The notes: a model not told the origin generated them from the letters alone. Numbered from the stretch's first letter, positions 51,091 through 63,027 are shown. The stretch is 64,000 nucleotides of DNA from Physcomitrium patens (GCF_000002425.4 NC_037275.1:7631777-7695776), one strand, 5' to 3'. Made by a program: numbers and translations.

Positions 51091-52380
51091 ATGCCACACC
51101 TATATTGATGAAAAAAAGATATCAAATGGTATTCCAAGTAAATACAAAGATTATCAAGATATCTTTGAATAAAAAAAATATAAATATTTTTTCACAGTAT
51201 TATCTTCATGATTGTTCCATTGATCTTTAAGAAGAAGCTCAACCACCATTTGGACCAATCTATAACCTATTACAAAATGAATTGGCTACACTGAAGAAAA
51301 ATATTAATGAAAATTTAGCTTAAAACTTTAGATGTCATTCTAAATCGCTTGTTTGTACTCCTATCTTATTTGTGAAGAAAAAAAACAAATTTTTGTGGAT
51401 ATTGAAAACTCAACAAGATCACCATTAAGAATAAGTATCCTCTATCCTTAATTTTAGGACTTCTTGATTAATTGAATCAAGCAAAGATCTATACAACAAT
51501 AGATCTATGAAGAACATAAAATCTAGTACACATTAAAAAAAGAAACAAATAAAAAATTGCATTTTGAACCAAGTATGGATATTTCAAATATAATGTCATG
51601 CCTTTTGGACTCACAAATATGCAAGCAGCTTTTCAACATCTAATGAATAATATCTTTCATAAGTTTTTTGACAATTTTATCATCTATTATTTAAATAACA
51701 TCTTCATCTACTCTAAGAATATAAAAGAGCATGAAATTTATATTTTTTATATATTGCAAAAACTAAGAGATGTAAGATTATATGCTAAGATAAAAAATGT
51801 GTATTTTATAATATTCAAGTTGACTTTGTAAAATACATCATTTCAAATGATGGTCTTATGATGGATCCTAAGAAGATTCAAACTATCATCAATTGAAAGA
51901 TTCTAAAATAGTTAAAGTTGTGTAATATTTTTTGAGAATTGCCAATTATTATGAGATCTTCATCAATTTTTTTTCAAGTTGTAGTTCTTCTTATATGCTT
52001 GATATGTAAAGACAAACTTGAATAGAACAAAGAAGTTGAAGAATCTTTTGAAGCTTTCAAGACAACATTTATTTCTGTACCAATCTTATATTATGTTAAT
52101 TTTTCAAAGGTATTTTTTATGGAAATAAATGTATTTAACTTTGCTAAAGATGATATTTTGTAATAAATAGAAATAGTTCACAAGCTCTATCTAGTAGCTT
52201 TTTATTCTAAGAAATTTTTAACAGCTAAGATTATTTATGAGATCCATGATAAAAAAAAACTTTTTATAATTGTGGATTTATTTCAAGAATGGAATCATTA
52301 CCTAGAAAGTACCTTTGTTCTAATTACCGTGTATATAAATTTTGTCAAGAAATACTTCATGTAAATTTAAACTCCGAAGT
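51075..52380 (+). mobile_element. Decayed gypsy pol fragment (protease end to RNase H)
   Basis: Collinear with 60070-61360 of the young element: a GIPSKYKDYQDIFE-like segment, RT with MPFGLTNMQAAFQHLMN and YLNNIFIYSKN, then RNase H up to the KKYFM equivalent of KNLEYFM. There are many stops; the longest open piece is 51598-51831. The RT motif YLNN has lost both Asp residues. Confidence 0.85.
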
Positions 52381-52384
52381 ATGG

Positions 52385-52528
52385 AGTTCTTTTGAGTGAC
52401 ATAAGAATATACTAAAGATTTTTTCTTTGAAATTCATATCCTTGATAGTTTAACAAGAGTATTAATGTCAAAAAAATCAATCCACCTTAATTGTATTTGA
52501 TAGTCTAATGGAGTGTATTGAAGAAATA

Positions 52529-52568
<40 letters not shown>

Positions 52569-52740
52569 TCATCTTTAAGTGATTTTCTTATCTTTATGAA
52601 TAATACAACAATGTATTGAAGATTTTTTTTGTAGAGATTTATGTCTTTGATATCTAATTCAATATATTACCATATTTGAGTGATTTTTTAGTCTTTTTGA
52701 ATGATATAAGAGGGTATTGAGGATTTATTTATTTATTTAT
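52385..52740 (+). repeat. Repeated LTR-end fragments with TA repeat
   Basis: Three diverged copies of an LTR 3' end follow the pol fragment, each with the pattern TTTGAGTGA...AATGATATAAG...GTATTGAGGATT. One (TA)n run is at about 52530-52564. The pattern suggests a tandemly duplicated LTR tail. Confidence 0.6.
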
Positions 52741-53709
52741 TTATTTAAATAAATTTTTATTTTATTTTATTTTATTTTGATTTTTAATTTTAATTAATTT
52801 ATTAATTATTTATTTAATTATTTAAATTATCTAACAATTAACATATAAAAGTTTTCATATGCATCTCATTCTTTAGCAAAAAAATAATCATACTAAAATA
52901 TATATCATAACACCACAATTACCTATTATCATACCAAAAAATATGTATAAAAAATCTTCCATATTTTTTGTTTAATAATTATTAGAAATCAACTACCACT
53001 TTACAACATCGCAAATCATAATCAACCTACCATAATTTTCAACTCTCAAGCTAAGTCTTAACCTTGTTGCTATTAAATTGTCTCTGCATCCTCACAATAC
53101 TATTGCTTTGATCTCTTCCAATAGGAACATCCTCACTTTGCCGCTTCTTCTAAAACGGCCACAAAACTTAGATCCATCAACATTAGCCTAATGCAATACC
53201 ATTGTCTTCTTTCTTTCAATCAATTCAAGTATTTATAAAATTTTATCTTCTCCTTTGTTTTATTAACAACTTTCTCTACTAATCTAGACCTATTTCTATG
53301 CCTCATAACCAAAAACCTCTTCACGCTACAATCCTCATCTTTTTTGCTAAGAATATTTCATTCATTTTGTAAAAGTAAATTACAATCCAATCTTCTATGC
53401 AACCTTGGCTCAAATTGCCATTCAATTTAGCAATTCTAACTTCTTAGTGAATACAAAATTTCCTCCAAGTTATACACATGTCTCATATAAGATTATATCA
53501 ATTAATTCAAATCCGTACTTGACTTCCTCATTTATTGCATATCACTCCTTGCATCACTTTGCCTTGTTATTTTCATTAATTCCATTGCATTCAAATTTTG
53601 GTACTCTAGACCTTGTCCATCGAATAATATTGATATAACTTGCTTAGTCCAAAACCATCTAAATTGGAATCTGCCTAACTCAGATTAATTTAACAAAATA
53701 GTTCATTGG

Positions 53710-53753
<44 letters not shown>

Positions 53754-53999
53754 TTAAATCCTTAATACATCCTTATAAAAGTTTATTAGGGGCCTTTTTA
53801 GAAGTCTCTATTATTCTATTCTTGCTTAGAAATAATATGTCTATTTTTTTACTATTTTTAATATATTTTTTTAATTCTAAAAGTCCAAATAATATATTTT
53901 TTATCATTTATTTCTTTTATAAAAGATATTAATAAGATATTTATATGTTTGACATATAAAGATAGATATTTGGAATTATTTTTGACAAATTATAAAAGT
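52741..53999. other. AT-rich DNA with simple repeats
   Basis: Contains TTTA/TTTTA repeats (52720-52790) and a TA run (53716-53748). The part from 53.0 to 53.65 kb is less AT-biased and has an open 77-codon plus-strand frame (53405-53638) with no recognised domain; it may be an unrecognised TE piece. Confidence 0.4.
53716..53748. repeat. (TA)n microsatellite
   Basis: About 16 TA units upstream of the second gypsy family's LTR. Confidence 0.9.
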
Positions 54000-54424
54000 T
54001 TTTAAAATTGGAACTAGGTTAGTGGACCAAATAAGATCTATTGTAGAACATTCTAGAAAGAATTTAGAATAATTATCTACATAGGGCCTATCATAGAACC
54101 TTCCAAAAAGAACTTAAGGTAGTTATCTAAGTAGGGTTGATCATCTAAAAAGTCTAAGGTCATAGAATAAAGTATAAATAAGATTAGCCAAGGCCTTTTA
54201 GGTATGACTTTGGACCTTCTACCTTAATAAAGTTTGATTTTGCATCTTTCTATTCAGTTTTGTTTTATTCTATTTTTATTTGCATAGTTTTATTTTTTGT
54301 GTCTTATTTTATTTAGTTCTGTTTAGTTTTATTTTGGTCTATTTTATCCTATTTTGTAATGAGATTTTATATTGCTGAGGATTTAAGAAGTCTTAGATTC
54401 TCAAGATAGATTGGTCTTGTTTCA
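54000..54424 (+). repeat. Probable 5' LTR (partial) of a second gypsy family
   Basis: The sequence directly before a primer-binding site ends in TTGTTTCA, giving the expected CA end. The left edge is uncertain. An antisense stretch at 57660-57801 matches its TTTTATT-rich part, which supports its being a repeated LTR. Confidence 0.55.
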
Positions 54425-54425
54425 T

Positions 54426-54437
54426 TGGTATCAGAGC
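54426..54437 (+). promoter_or_regulatory. Primer-binding site complementary to initiator tRNA-Met
   Basis: TGGTATCAGAGC, the standard plant LTR-element primer site, one base after the LTR end. It marks the 5' end of the second gypsy element. Confidence 0.85.
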
Positions 54438-57240
54438 AAATATTAGACTGTTCTCTAGTAGTGAATCGATAGCCATCATTTAGTTCAAAGTCAATTGTTG
54501 TGGTCATACTGAATACTATGTTAAAGCTACCATTAGCTATTTTTAAAAAGTCAATCAAAAGGTGAAAAAGCAATATAATAGTGGAGTCTAACAAGGAAAT
54601 TATAGGATAGAAGATATGGTACAATAATCCTAAATGGAAGCTCAAATATAACACCTCTTATGCCACGTAGCTACATTCCAAAGGCAAATAGAAGCCTCAA
54701 GAACAACAGAGTCAATATCTACTAGACTGAAATTGAGTAAGCCTAAGACATACTTTAGAACTTTAAGAAAAGAAGATGTATGTCAATGGCTCTTCAACAT
54801 GCGACAATACCTCCAACTATCTAGAACAAATACCTCTGAAGGAATTATGTATGTAGTGTTGTATTTGAAAGATGCGGCAGTCATTTAATAGCAACATCTA
54901 GTTCAAAGCTATGGATCTCAAGGTAGATTTTGTGATTGGAAGGAATTTGAGACCAAATTTAGGAATCAATTTTGGCCTATCAATGCAAGAAAGATAGCAC
55001 ACAAAGAATTACTAAATCTTATACAATCTAGATTAGTATAAGATTATGTCTCCTGATTCAAGTTCATATGTCTCCAAATTGATAATGTTTCAGAGGCGAA
55101 GATGATGGATCGATTTCTACAAGGTTTGAAATCTGGAATCAAATGAGAGATAGAATTAAAGGATCTACAAATATTTGAAGAGGCAATTTAGATTATAGAG
55201 AGGATTGATACTATAGATTTTAAAAATTGTGGAGTATAACATGTAGTACAAAGTCTTATGTTGCTATCTAATACTATGGCACAAGAACCAACACTAATAG
55301 AGATTGATGCCCTATAAGAATCATTGACACCACAAAGATGACAAATATTGGTGTAAAAAGGATTATATTTTTATTGTCAAGAGCCAAGCCATTATATTAA
55401 AGGTTTTCCAGAATATCCAACAAAAATTCAATCACCAACAAAATAAGATAGAATCATAGTCTCGAGACTCACCAAGTTGATAATGACATAGTTCAAAGTA
55501 ACAAGGCTCCCTAGTAAAAGCGTCGGGGCTAATACTAGGTATAGCTAATGTCTCTTATAGACAAATGGCATGGCCTTGGACAATTATAAAAAGAATCGAC
55601 CAGTGCATTTAACAAGACTATTAAGTGGACAACTATGTTAAGTACTTGTGGATTGTGGCTCTACAAAAAATTATATCTTGACTAAAATTATTGATCAACT
55701 TAAGATTAAAATTAAGATAATCAAGCAAGAAAGTATATACCTTGAAGATGCTTAAGAGAACATATTAAGTGAGATATGTAAAAAAAAAAATCTTAAGGTT
55801 GATTGACACCTACGACTTAAGATAGAGATTCAAGATAACAAAGCTAAGATATGATGTTATCTTTGATATACCATGGTAAAAGATGGAAAATAAGCAAGTT
55901 GATTGGGTAGCAAAGACAATCTCATTCAAAGATGGTGGATATGAGGTGATTCTTTGTACTTTTGCATCAAGTAAAGAAAAAAAAATAATTTACAATTAAA
56001 GACTTATTCGTAGAAATGACCTTTATAAAGAAGCAAATATAGCATAAGCAATTGATATATATATATATATATATAGTAGTTCCAAATCTTACATCAATAA
56101 TGGACAAGATAGATAAAAGAGTAGAATAAGTAAAGTAATTCATACGAAAATATTGGAATATTTTTACAATCGACCTATCTAGTAGTGTGCCTTCTAACTG
56201 AGGTGCCTTCTTTAAAATAAAACTATTGATTAGAGCCAAACCAAGAAGTCGACCAATTTATTGCCTAATACCAAATAAATTTAAAAATATGTGAAAATTA
56301 TTAAACGAACTCTTGAAGGACATTATTTAAAAAAGTACATCACCATAGAGAGCACCTATACTCTTTGTATCCAAGAAAGATGGTCGACTTTGGCTTTGCA
56401 TCAACTATTGAGGCCTCAATAAGCAGAATGTTAAAAATGCATATCCACTTTCATGCATGGATGATCTTTTTGATCAACTTTGAAGTACAGCCATCTTTAG
56501 CAAATTGGATTTTTAAAGTAGATATTGGCAGACACCTATTGCAAGAGAAGATATTAAAAAGATTGCATTTTGTATATGCTATGGACATTTCAAATGGTTT
56601 ATTTTATCTTTTGGCCTAACAAATGCTCTAGCTTCTTTCATGGGTTATATAAATAGATTATTTTGGGACTTTTTGGATAAGAATGTAATTGTCTTCATTG
56701 ATGATATCCTTGTATATAATAAAACCTTTGAAAAATATGAGTAATACCTACAAGAAGTGTTGTGCCAACTACAAGATAGTCACTTCTATTGCAAGCAATC
56801 AAAATGTGAACTTTAAAAGTAAAAAGTCACCTTTTTGGAGCATGTGGTGTCTTTCAAAGGCATAGGTATGGAGCAAGATAAAGTGAAAGCATTGGAAGAT
56901 TAGCCAACTTCCAAGGATGAATTTAAAGTTTGCTCATTTTTACGCCTTATTAGATATTATCACCATTTTATTTGGTAATTTTTATATATTATTATCTCAT
57001 TAATAAACCAATGAGAGAAAAGTCTCTATTTAGATGGAAATTGGAATAGTAAAGCACCTTTGATAGTTTGAAGGAGGCACTCATTACTACTCTAATATTG
57101 GAACTGTATGATTCCAATCTTCTATACTTGATATTGATGCTCTCAAATTTGCTATTGGAGTGGTCTTTTAACAAGACTTTGATAGGAGCCTTCAACCTAT
57201 AGCATTGTCATAATACATGAGGTATTGCTTAAGAATGCAC
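54438..57240 (+). mobile_element. Decayed Ty3/gypsy element of a second family
   Basis: Gag-like sequence at about 54780-55250 (FCDWKEFETKFRNQF, AKMMDRFLQGLKSGI), protease-like near 55600-55700, RT at about 56370-56960 (GHFKWFILSFGLTNALASF, then FIDDILVYNKTFEKYE), and the start of RNase H to about 57230. It is interrupted by many stops and small indels. The RT keeps the DD pair. Sequence differs clearly from the chromodomain family. Integrase and the 3' LTR are not found in place. Confidence 0.82.
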
Positions 57241-57264
57241 CGAATTGTGGAAGGTGGGATGGAA

Positions 57265-57650
57265 ATTACAATAATAAAATCCTAATTCTAATAGAATATT
57301 AAATAAATTCTAATTTAATCTTAATAATACTAAAAAAGCTTTATTCTAATTCAAAAAGAAACCTTAAAGAAATTACAAAAGAAATAATAAGAAATCTTAA
57401 AGAAATTGAAAGATAATCTATAATAAATCTTAAATGAATCTTTAAAAAGTCCTAAAAAAATATTAAAATAATCACAACATATTTCAAATAAATTTTAATT
57501 AAGTTCTAATTTAATCCTAGTTAAAATTCTTATAGACTTCAATCAAACTTTAGACAAATCCTAATCAAATTCTAAATCTTAAACCAAATCCTAACAAAAT
57601 TCTAAATCTTAAATCAAATGTTAATTAAAACAAAACTAGACTATCTCAAA
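57265..57650. repeat. Low-complexity AT-rich tandem-like repeat
   Basis: Many diverged short units of the type AAATCCTAATNAAATTCTAA, clearest as neighbouring units of about 25-27 bp at 57555-57625. Confidence 0.55.
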
Positions 57651-57659
57651 AATCTAAAA

Positions 57660-57805
57660 TCCTTATAATCCACAATAACATAAGACCTCCTTAAAAAATA
57701 AGACAAAATAGATGAGAAAAAAATTGAATAGAACTAAACATAATAAGACATGAAAGATAAAATTGAGCAAACAAAAATAAAATAAAACGGATCTAAACAG
57801 AAAGA
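57660..57805 (-). repeat. Antisense LTR fragment of the second gypsy family, insertion target of the young element
   Basis: Its reverse complement aligns with 54241-54390 (TTTAGTTCT, TCTATTTTGTCTTATTTT, TTATAAGGATTT-like). The young gypsy element begins at 57806 within it. AAAGA at 57801-57805 would be the left target duplication; the right one is outside the window. Confidence 0.65.
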
Positions 57806-57996
57806 TGTCACGGCCATAATCATGTAAGCTAATAATTACATATAGAAATAGGTAGAAGTAAGTAAAAGTAGATAAAAGTAAGTTAATTCTATAATATTTA
57901 ATATAGAAGCTTCCTAGAAACTTCCTAGATGCTTCTTTGACTTCATAGGTGTCTTTAATTGACTTTTTGGATTAGAAACGTGGTCAACAAGTTGGC

Positions 57997-58080
57997 CATG
58001 TGCCACACATGTTGTTAGCTTGAAGATCAAGCTAACTATGTGGCCCACACGTAGAAAAACTTGCCTTGTAAGTCAAGGCA
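57997..58080 (+). promoter_or_regulatory. Row of short perfect palindromes in LTR U3
   Basis: Three hairpins with 3-5 base loops: CATGTG-cca-CACATG (57997-58011), GTTAGCTTG-aagat-CAAGCTAAC (58014-58036) and TGCCTTG-taagt-CAAGGCA (58062-58080). The second has an equivalent, partly duplicated, in the old LTR at 34.4 kb (TAGCTTG-tggaa-CAAGCTA). Binding sites for a dimeric factor are one possibility (inference). Confidence 0.55.
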
Positions 58081-58149
58081 TGTGTCCTACAAAGTCAACA
58101 CATATTGGAGGTCCTATAGAACGTTGCCACGTAGCCCCTAGTTAGATAG

Positions 58150-58189
58150 TATATATAGAGACAAGAGTGAAGGCTTCTTCACTCTTGTC
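58150..58189 (+). promoter_or_regulatory. LTR TATA box and adjoining 13-bp hairpin
   Basis: TATATATAG at 58150-58158 is the likely Pol II TATA box. GACAAGAGTGAAG (58160-58172) pairs perfectly with CTTCACTCTTGTC (58177-58189) around GCTT. The hairpin spans the place where transcription should start, about 25-30 bases after the TATA box. The 3' LTR has the same arrangement at about 63930-63969. Confidence 0.7.
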
Positions 58190-58339
58190 AACTCCTTTCT
58201 TGCTTCTAGTCCAGGTTCAAGAGTCTTTAGTTTCTTGTCTTGTGGCAATAGCCATTCCAGTTTCCTTTTAATATACCTACTTGTTTATATTTTCCATCAT
58301 CGAGTCTTTGTCCTTGACAGATTGACAAGAGTACACTTA

Positions 58340-58351
58340 CAATATCAGAGC
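58340..58351 (+). promoter_or_regulatory. Imperfect tRNA-iMet primer-binding site
   Basis: CAATATCAGAGC matches nine of twelve bases of the usual TGGTATCAGAGC; the three 3'-terminal tRNA contacts are altered. It lies 12-20 bases past the LTR end, further than usual. Compare the perfect site at 54426. Confidence 0.6.
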
Positions 58352-58528
58352 TTTGTTTTTTCTTGAGTGAGAGTGGATTACCCCTTTCTCTTGACAAGAC
58401 ATAAGCATATTAGAAGTTTGCGGATTAACCACTTCTAAACTGATATTGTTCTTAGTATCTTCTTTGTTATCAAGTCTTTCTTTTCTTTAGTTTTGAGCAG
58501 TATCAAACAAATTTTTCTTAGTGTTATT

Positions 58529-59530
58529 ATGGCAGAGCTTGTTGAAATGAAGAGTGCAATGGCACAAATGCAAGAGCAAATGAGGGAGTTAATGCTTGCG
58601 ATGCATCAACTCAATTCACCAACACATGAAAGAACAAGAATAGCAGAAAGTGGAGATATAGAGATGATCGGAGGTGCTTCAACATCTACAACAAATCACG
58701 TTCCTTCTCCAATTGTACAACACCCTATAAGCACTAGAGAACCAAGAATTGCCTTACCTGAGAAATTTGATGGTACGAGATCTAAGTTTCGAGGGTTCAT
58801 CAATCAAGTACAATTGGCAATTGAACTTCAACCGCAAAGCTATCCAACTCCAGGATCACAAGTCAGATTTATTGGCACTCTACTTTCTGGTTCTGCATTA
58901 TCATGGTTTTCGTCTTTTCTTGAACAACGAAATCCAATATTGGACAATTTGGAAGCTTTTTTGGCGGAGTTTCGATCTATGTATGGTGAACACGATGCAA
59001 CTCGTGTTGCAACAAATAAGATCCGAATTCTGTGACAAGGAAATCGCTCAGTAACAGTGTATGCTTCACAATTTCGACAACTTGCAATTGACATCAAGTG
59101 GGATGATGCTGCACTCATGAGTCAATTTCTTTATGGATTGCAATACGAAGTAAAGAAATTGATGCTCAACTTACCTGATCCTCAAACTTTGAGTCAAGCA
59201 ATCGATTTTGCGGTAAAATGTGATAATCGACTTTTTGAATTTCGATCTGAGAATCATTCACGGGAACCTCAACGTTATTACTCAATGGCAACATCAACAT
59301 CTTTGCCAAACGTACATTTGGAAGTAGAAGACATGCAAATTGACGCGGTACATTTTAAACCTCTAACTGAGCAAGAAAAGATTCGTCGTCGTCAAGAAGG
59401 ATTATGTTTATATTGCGGAGAACCTAAGCACACTGCTGAACATTGTCCAAAGAAACGACGCAACTATAAAATGAGGGGTACGACGGTCAAAGAAGACAAC
59501 ATGTCAGAAAATGGATTCGTCCAGCTATAA
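58529..59530 (+). pseudogene. gag of the young gypsy element, one internal stop
   Basis: Encodes a capsid/nucleocapsid precursor. It starts at ATG 58529 (MAELVEMKSAMAQMQ), a Met/Gln-rich probable coiled coil, followed by the retrotransposon gag core (ALPEKFDGTRSKFRGFI, SALSWFSSFLEQ). A TGA at 59033-59035 breaks the frame; the same frame continues (VYASQFRQLAIDIKWDDA) to a CCHC zinc knuckle, CLYCGEPKHTAEHC, at 59405-59446, and stops at 59530. The break is a single stop with no indel. Confidence 0.9.
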
Positions 59531-62500
59531 TAGGGACCGTGCAGTTGGAACCTTGTACAATTCCTAATGAAGGTCCTATCCTCTCCTCAGAACCCTCTCC
59601 TTGTTTTATAATAGACTTATAATTAGGACCTAAGAATTACAAAGCCTCTGCTTTATTAGATTCGGGAGCCTCAGCATGTTTTTTAGATGAACAATTTGTT
59701 AAAAGTCGTAAAATACCCTTTATACAGAAACCTAAACCAGTACATGTAGAAGTCATAGATGGTCGTCCCTTGTCTTCTGGAGATGTCACTCATGAAACTC
59801 ATCCTATAAAAGTAACAATAGACGGTCATGATAGCTACATAGCTTTTAACATAATTAAATCCTCGTCCAATCTAGTTATTTTAGGTTTATCCTGGCTAGA
59901 AAAATATAACCCTCGAATAGATTGGAATTCACGTAAACTTGATTTTTCCCAGAGCGTTATTAATAGTTCTACGAACCAAGTAAAAAATTATAAGTCTAGT
60001 ATAGTAAAACCCGTACTGATAGGTACAAAAGCATTTATACACGCAGCAAAAGAAGGATCAACTTTTGCTATTTATGCTGCACCTATTTTTGAAAACGTAA
60101 AGAATTCAAGTGGCATTCCAAGTCAATATCAGGAGTATCAAGACGTTTTTGAGAAAAAGAATGCAGATATTCTTCTTGAGCATCGTCCATATGATTGTTC
60201 AATCGACCTCAAGGAAGGAACTCAGCCACCATTTGGACCAATTTACAGTTTATCGCAAGATGAGATGGCTGAACTCAAGACATATATTAACGAGAATTTA
60301 GCGAAGAATTTCATACGCCATTCAAAATCTCCAGCAGGAGCTCCAATTCTATTCGTAAAGAAAAAAGATGGATCTTTACGAATGTGTGTTGATTATCGAG
60401 GACTCAACAAGATCACAATCAAGAACATGTATCCATTACTTTTAATATCAGGACTCCTTGACCAGTTGAATCAAGCTAAGATCTATACAAAAATAGATCT
60501 AAGAAGAGCATATAATCTAGTACGGATCAAAGAAGGAGATGAATGGAAGACTGCGTTTCGAACCAGGTGTGGACATTTCGAATATAATGTCATGCCCTTT
60601 GGACTCACGAATGCACCAGCTGCTTTTCAACATCTCATGAATGATGTATTTCGTGAATTCTTAGACAATTTTATCGTCTGCTATCCAGACAATATCCTGA
60701 TCTATTCTAAGAACGTCGAAGAACATGAAATACATGTTCGTCAAGTATTACAAAAACTTAGAGATGCAGGATTGTACGCCAAGATGGAAAAGTGTGTATT
60801 TCACACTACTCAAGTTGACTTTTTAGGATACATCATTTCAAATGATGGTCTCATGATGGATTCTAAGAAAGTCCAAACAATCATGGATTGGAAGATTCCA
60901 AGGACAGTAAGAGATGTCCAATGTTTCTTGGGATTTGCCAATTACTATCGGATCTTCATCAAAGATTTCTCACGAGTTGCAGCTCTACTTACACGCTTGA
61001 CTAGTAAAGATAAATTTCAATGGAATCAAGAAGCGGAAGCAGCATTTGAAGCCTTGAAGACATCGTTTGTCTCTGCACCAGTCTTATATCGTGTTGACTT
61101 TTTCAAGGCATTTTTTATGGAAACAGATGCATCAGATTTTGCCTTGGGTGCAGTTTTATCACAAATGGGAACAGATGACAAACTTCATCCGATAGCTTTT
61201 CATTCAAGAAAATTCTCAGCAGCCGAGATCAATTATGAGATCCACGATAAAGAACTTCTTGCGATCGTGGATTCCTTTCAAGAATGGCGTCATTATCTAG
61301 AAGGCGCTTCTAGTCCAGTCACTGTGTATACAGATCACAAGAACCTCGAGTATTTCATGTCAGCACGCGTGTGGAATCGTCGTCAAGCTCGTTGGAGTAT
61401 GTCTTTGTCAAGATTCGAGTTCATTATCACTTATCGGCCAGGAAAACAACAAGATTTGTCCGATGCCCTATCTAGACGTTCTTATTTTGCACCAAAAGAA
61501 GGAGATGCAGCTTTTGAGCAACAAAGAACGGTACTCTTGAAACCGGAGCAATTTCATCTCCGAGCAATGAAATCAACATTGACTGTTGATTCAACTTTTC
61601 TTAAGCAAATCCAATCCAGTATGTCCTCAGATCCTCTTGTTCATGATATCGAGAATAATTCTTCCAAGTCTCATGATCCTTCTAAGTTCGAGTTCAAGAA
61701 TAATCTATTATATTTTGAAGGACGCCTATATGTTCCAAAAGGAGAAGCACGTTTACGTGTTCTTCAAGCACGTCATGACTTTCCAGCAGCAGGGCACTTT
61801 AGATATAATAAGACTTTGGAACTCATATCAAGAGATTTTTGGTGGCCACAAATGTGGAAGTCAGTCAAAGACTTTGTACAATCATGTGATATTTGTTCAA
61901 GATCAAAAATTCCTCGTCATCGACCTTACGGACTTCTTCAGCCATTACCTATACCAGAACAACCATGGTCTTCTGTTTCTATGGATTTCATCACAGATCT
62001 TCCAAGCTCAAGATCTTATGATTCTATATTTGTGATAGTAGATCGTTTCACCAAGATGGCACACTTTGTGCCATGTACAAAATCTATCACAAGTGAAGAA
62101 ACAGCTAAGCTTTTCATTGATAATATCTATCGCTATCATGGATTACTTAAAGATATCATATCGGATAGGGGAACTCAATTTGTGTCAAGATTTTGGAGGA
62201 CCCTTTTCAAGATTTTAAAAGTGGACATAAAGCTATCTTCGGCTCTCCATCCTCAAACTGATGGACAAACAAAGCGCGTAAACCAAGTCTTGGAGCAGTA
62301 TTTAAGGTGTACTATGAACTACCAACAAGATGATTGGACAACCCTTCTGCCATTGGTAGAGTTTGCTTATAATAATACGGTACATTCTTCCACACAACAA
62401 ACACCTTTCTTTGCCAATTATGGCTATCATCTACGACTTGATACTTTTGATTTTTCAAAAGTTGATAATCCTGCAGCAAAAGATATGGCAAATCGGTTGT

Positions 62501-63027
62501 TAGAGTTACATGCAATAATGAAGACGTAATTGAAGGAAGCTCGAGAACGACAAAAGATAAACGCAGATCTATATCATAAGGAGCAACCACAAATCAACGT
62601 GGGTGATAAGGTATGGCTACTTCGTCGCAATATCAAGACTACTCGACCTTGTGACAAGTTGGACTATCGTAGGCTTGGCCCCTTTTCTGTTTTTGAACAG
62701 ATTAACCCAGTTGCATATCGGTTACATCTACTGGAGTCAATGAAGATCCATCCTGTATTCCATGTGTCTCTTCTTGAACCATATAAGACAGTGGATATAC
62801 AAGGAAGAAGACAAATGCCACCGCCTCCTATAGAAGTAGATAATAATGAAGAATTTGAGGTGGAAGAGATATTAGACTCAAGGCGGCTCCGAAATAAGCT
62901 GGAATATCTTGTTCATTGGCATGGATATGATATTAGTGAACGCACATGGGAGCCATCCAGGAATCTAAGAAATGCATCAGCTAAAGTCAAAGTTTTTCAT
63001 CAACGACATCCATCAAAACCAAGATGA
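59531..63027 (+). pseudogene. pol of the young gypsy element: protease, RT, RNase H, integrase, chromodomain
   Basis: In the -1 frame relative to gag. Protease active site LDSGAS at about 59656-59673; RT about 60290-60900; RNase H about 61060-61480 (METDASDFALGAVLS); integrase zinc domain and core about 61700-62500 (MDFITDLP, SDRGTQF); chromodomain about 62850-63000 (EVEEILDSRR, YLVHWHGYDISERTWEP). Stops: TAA at 59620 before protease and TAA at 62527 in integrase, both within an otherwise continuous frame. The largest open piece is 59770-62529. Catalytic changes: RT YxDD reads YPDN at 60682-60693; the integrase Glu after TDGQT is Lys at 62272-62274. It encodes the replication enzymes of the element, but this copy should be inactive. 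Confidence 0.93.

Larger units (their letters stand above)
57806..58319 (+). repeat. 5' LTR of the young gypsy element
   Basis: Begins TGTCACGGCC and ends at TTGACA, so TGTCA and TGACA form inverted ends; an alternative end is the next TTGACA at 58327. Length 514 (or 522). It carries a row of small palindromes in the U3 part, a TATATATAG box at 58150-58158 and a 13-bp hairpin at 58160-58189. Confidence 0.88.

Noticed and set aside
61586..62035. Plus-strand 149-codon ORF within integrase
   Set aside because: Out-of-frame shadow of the gypsy pol gene.
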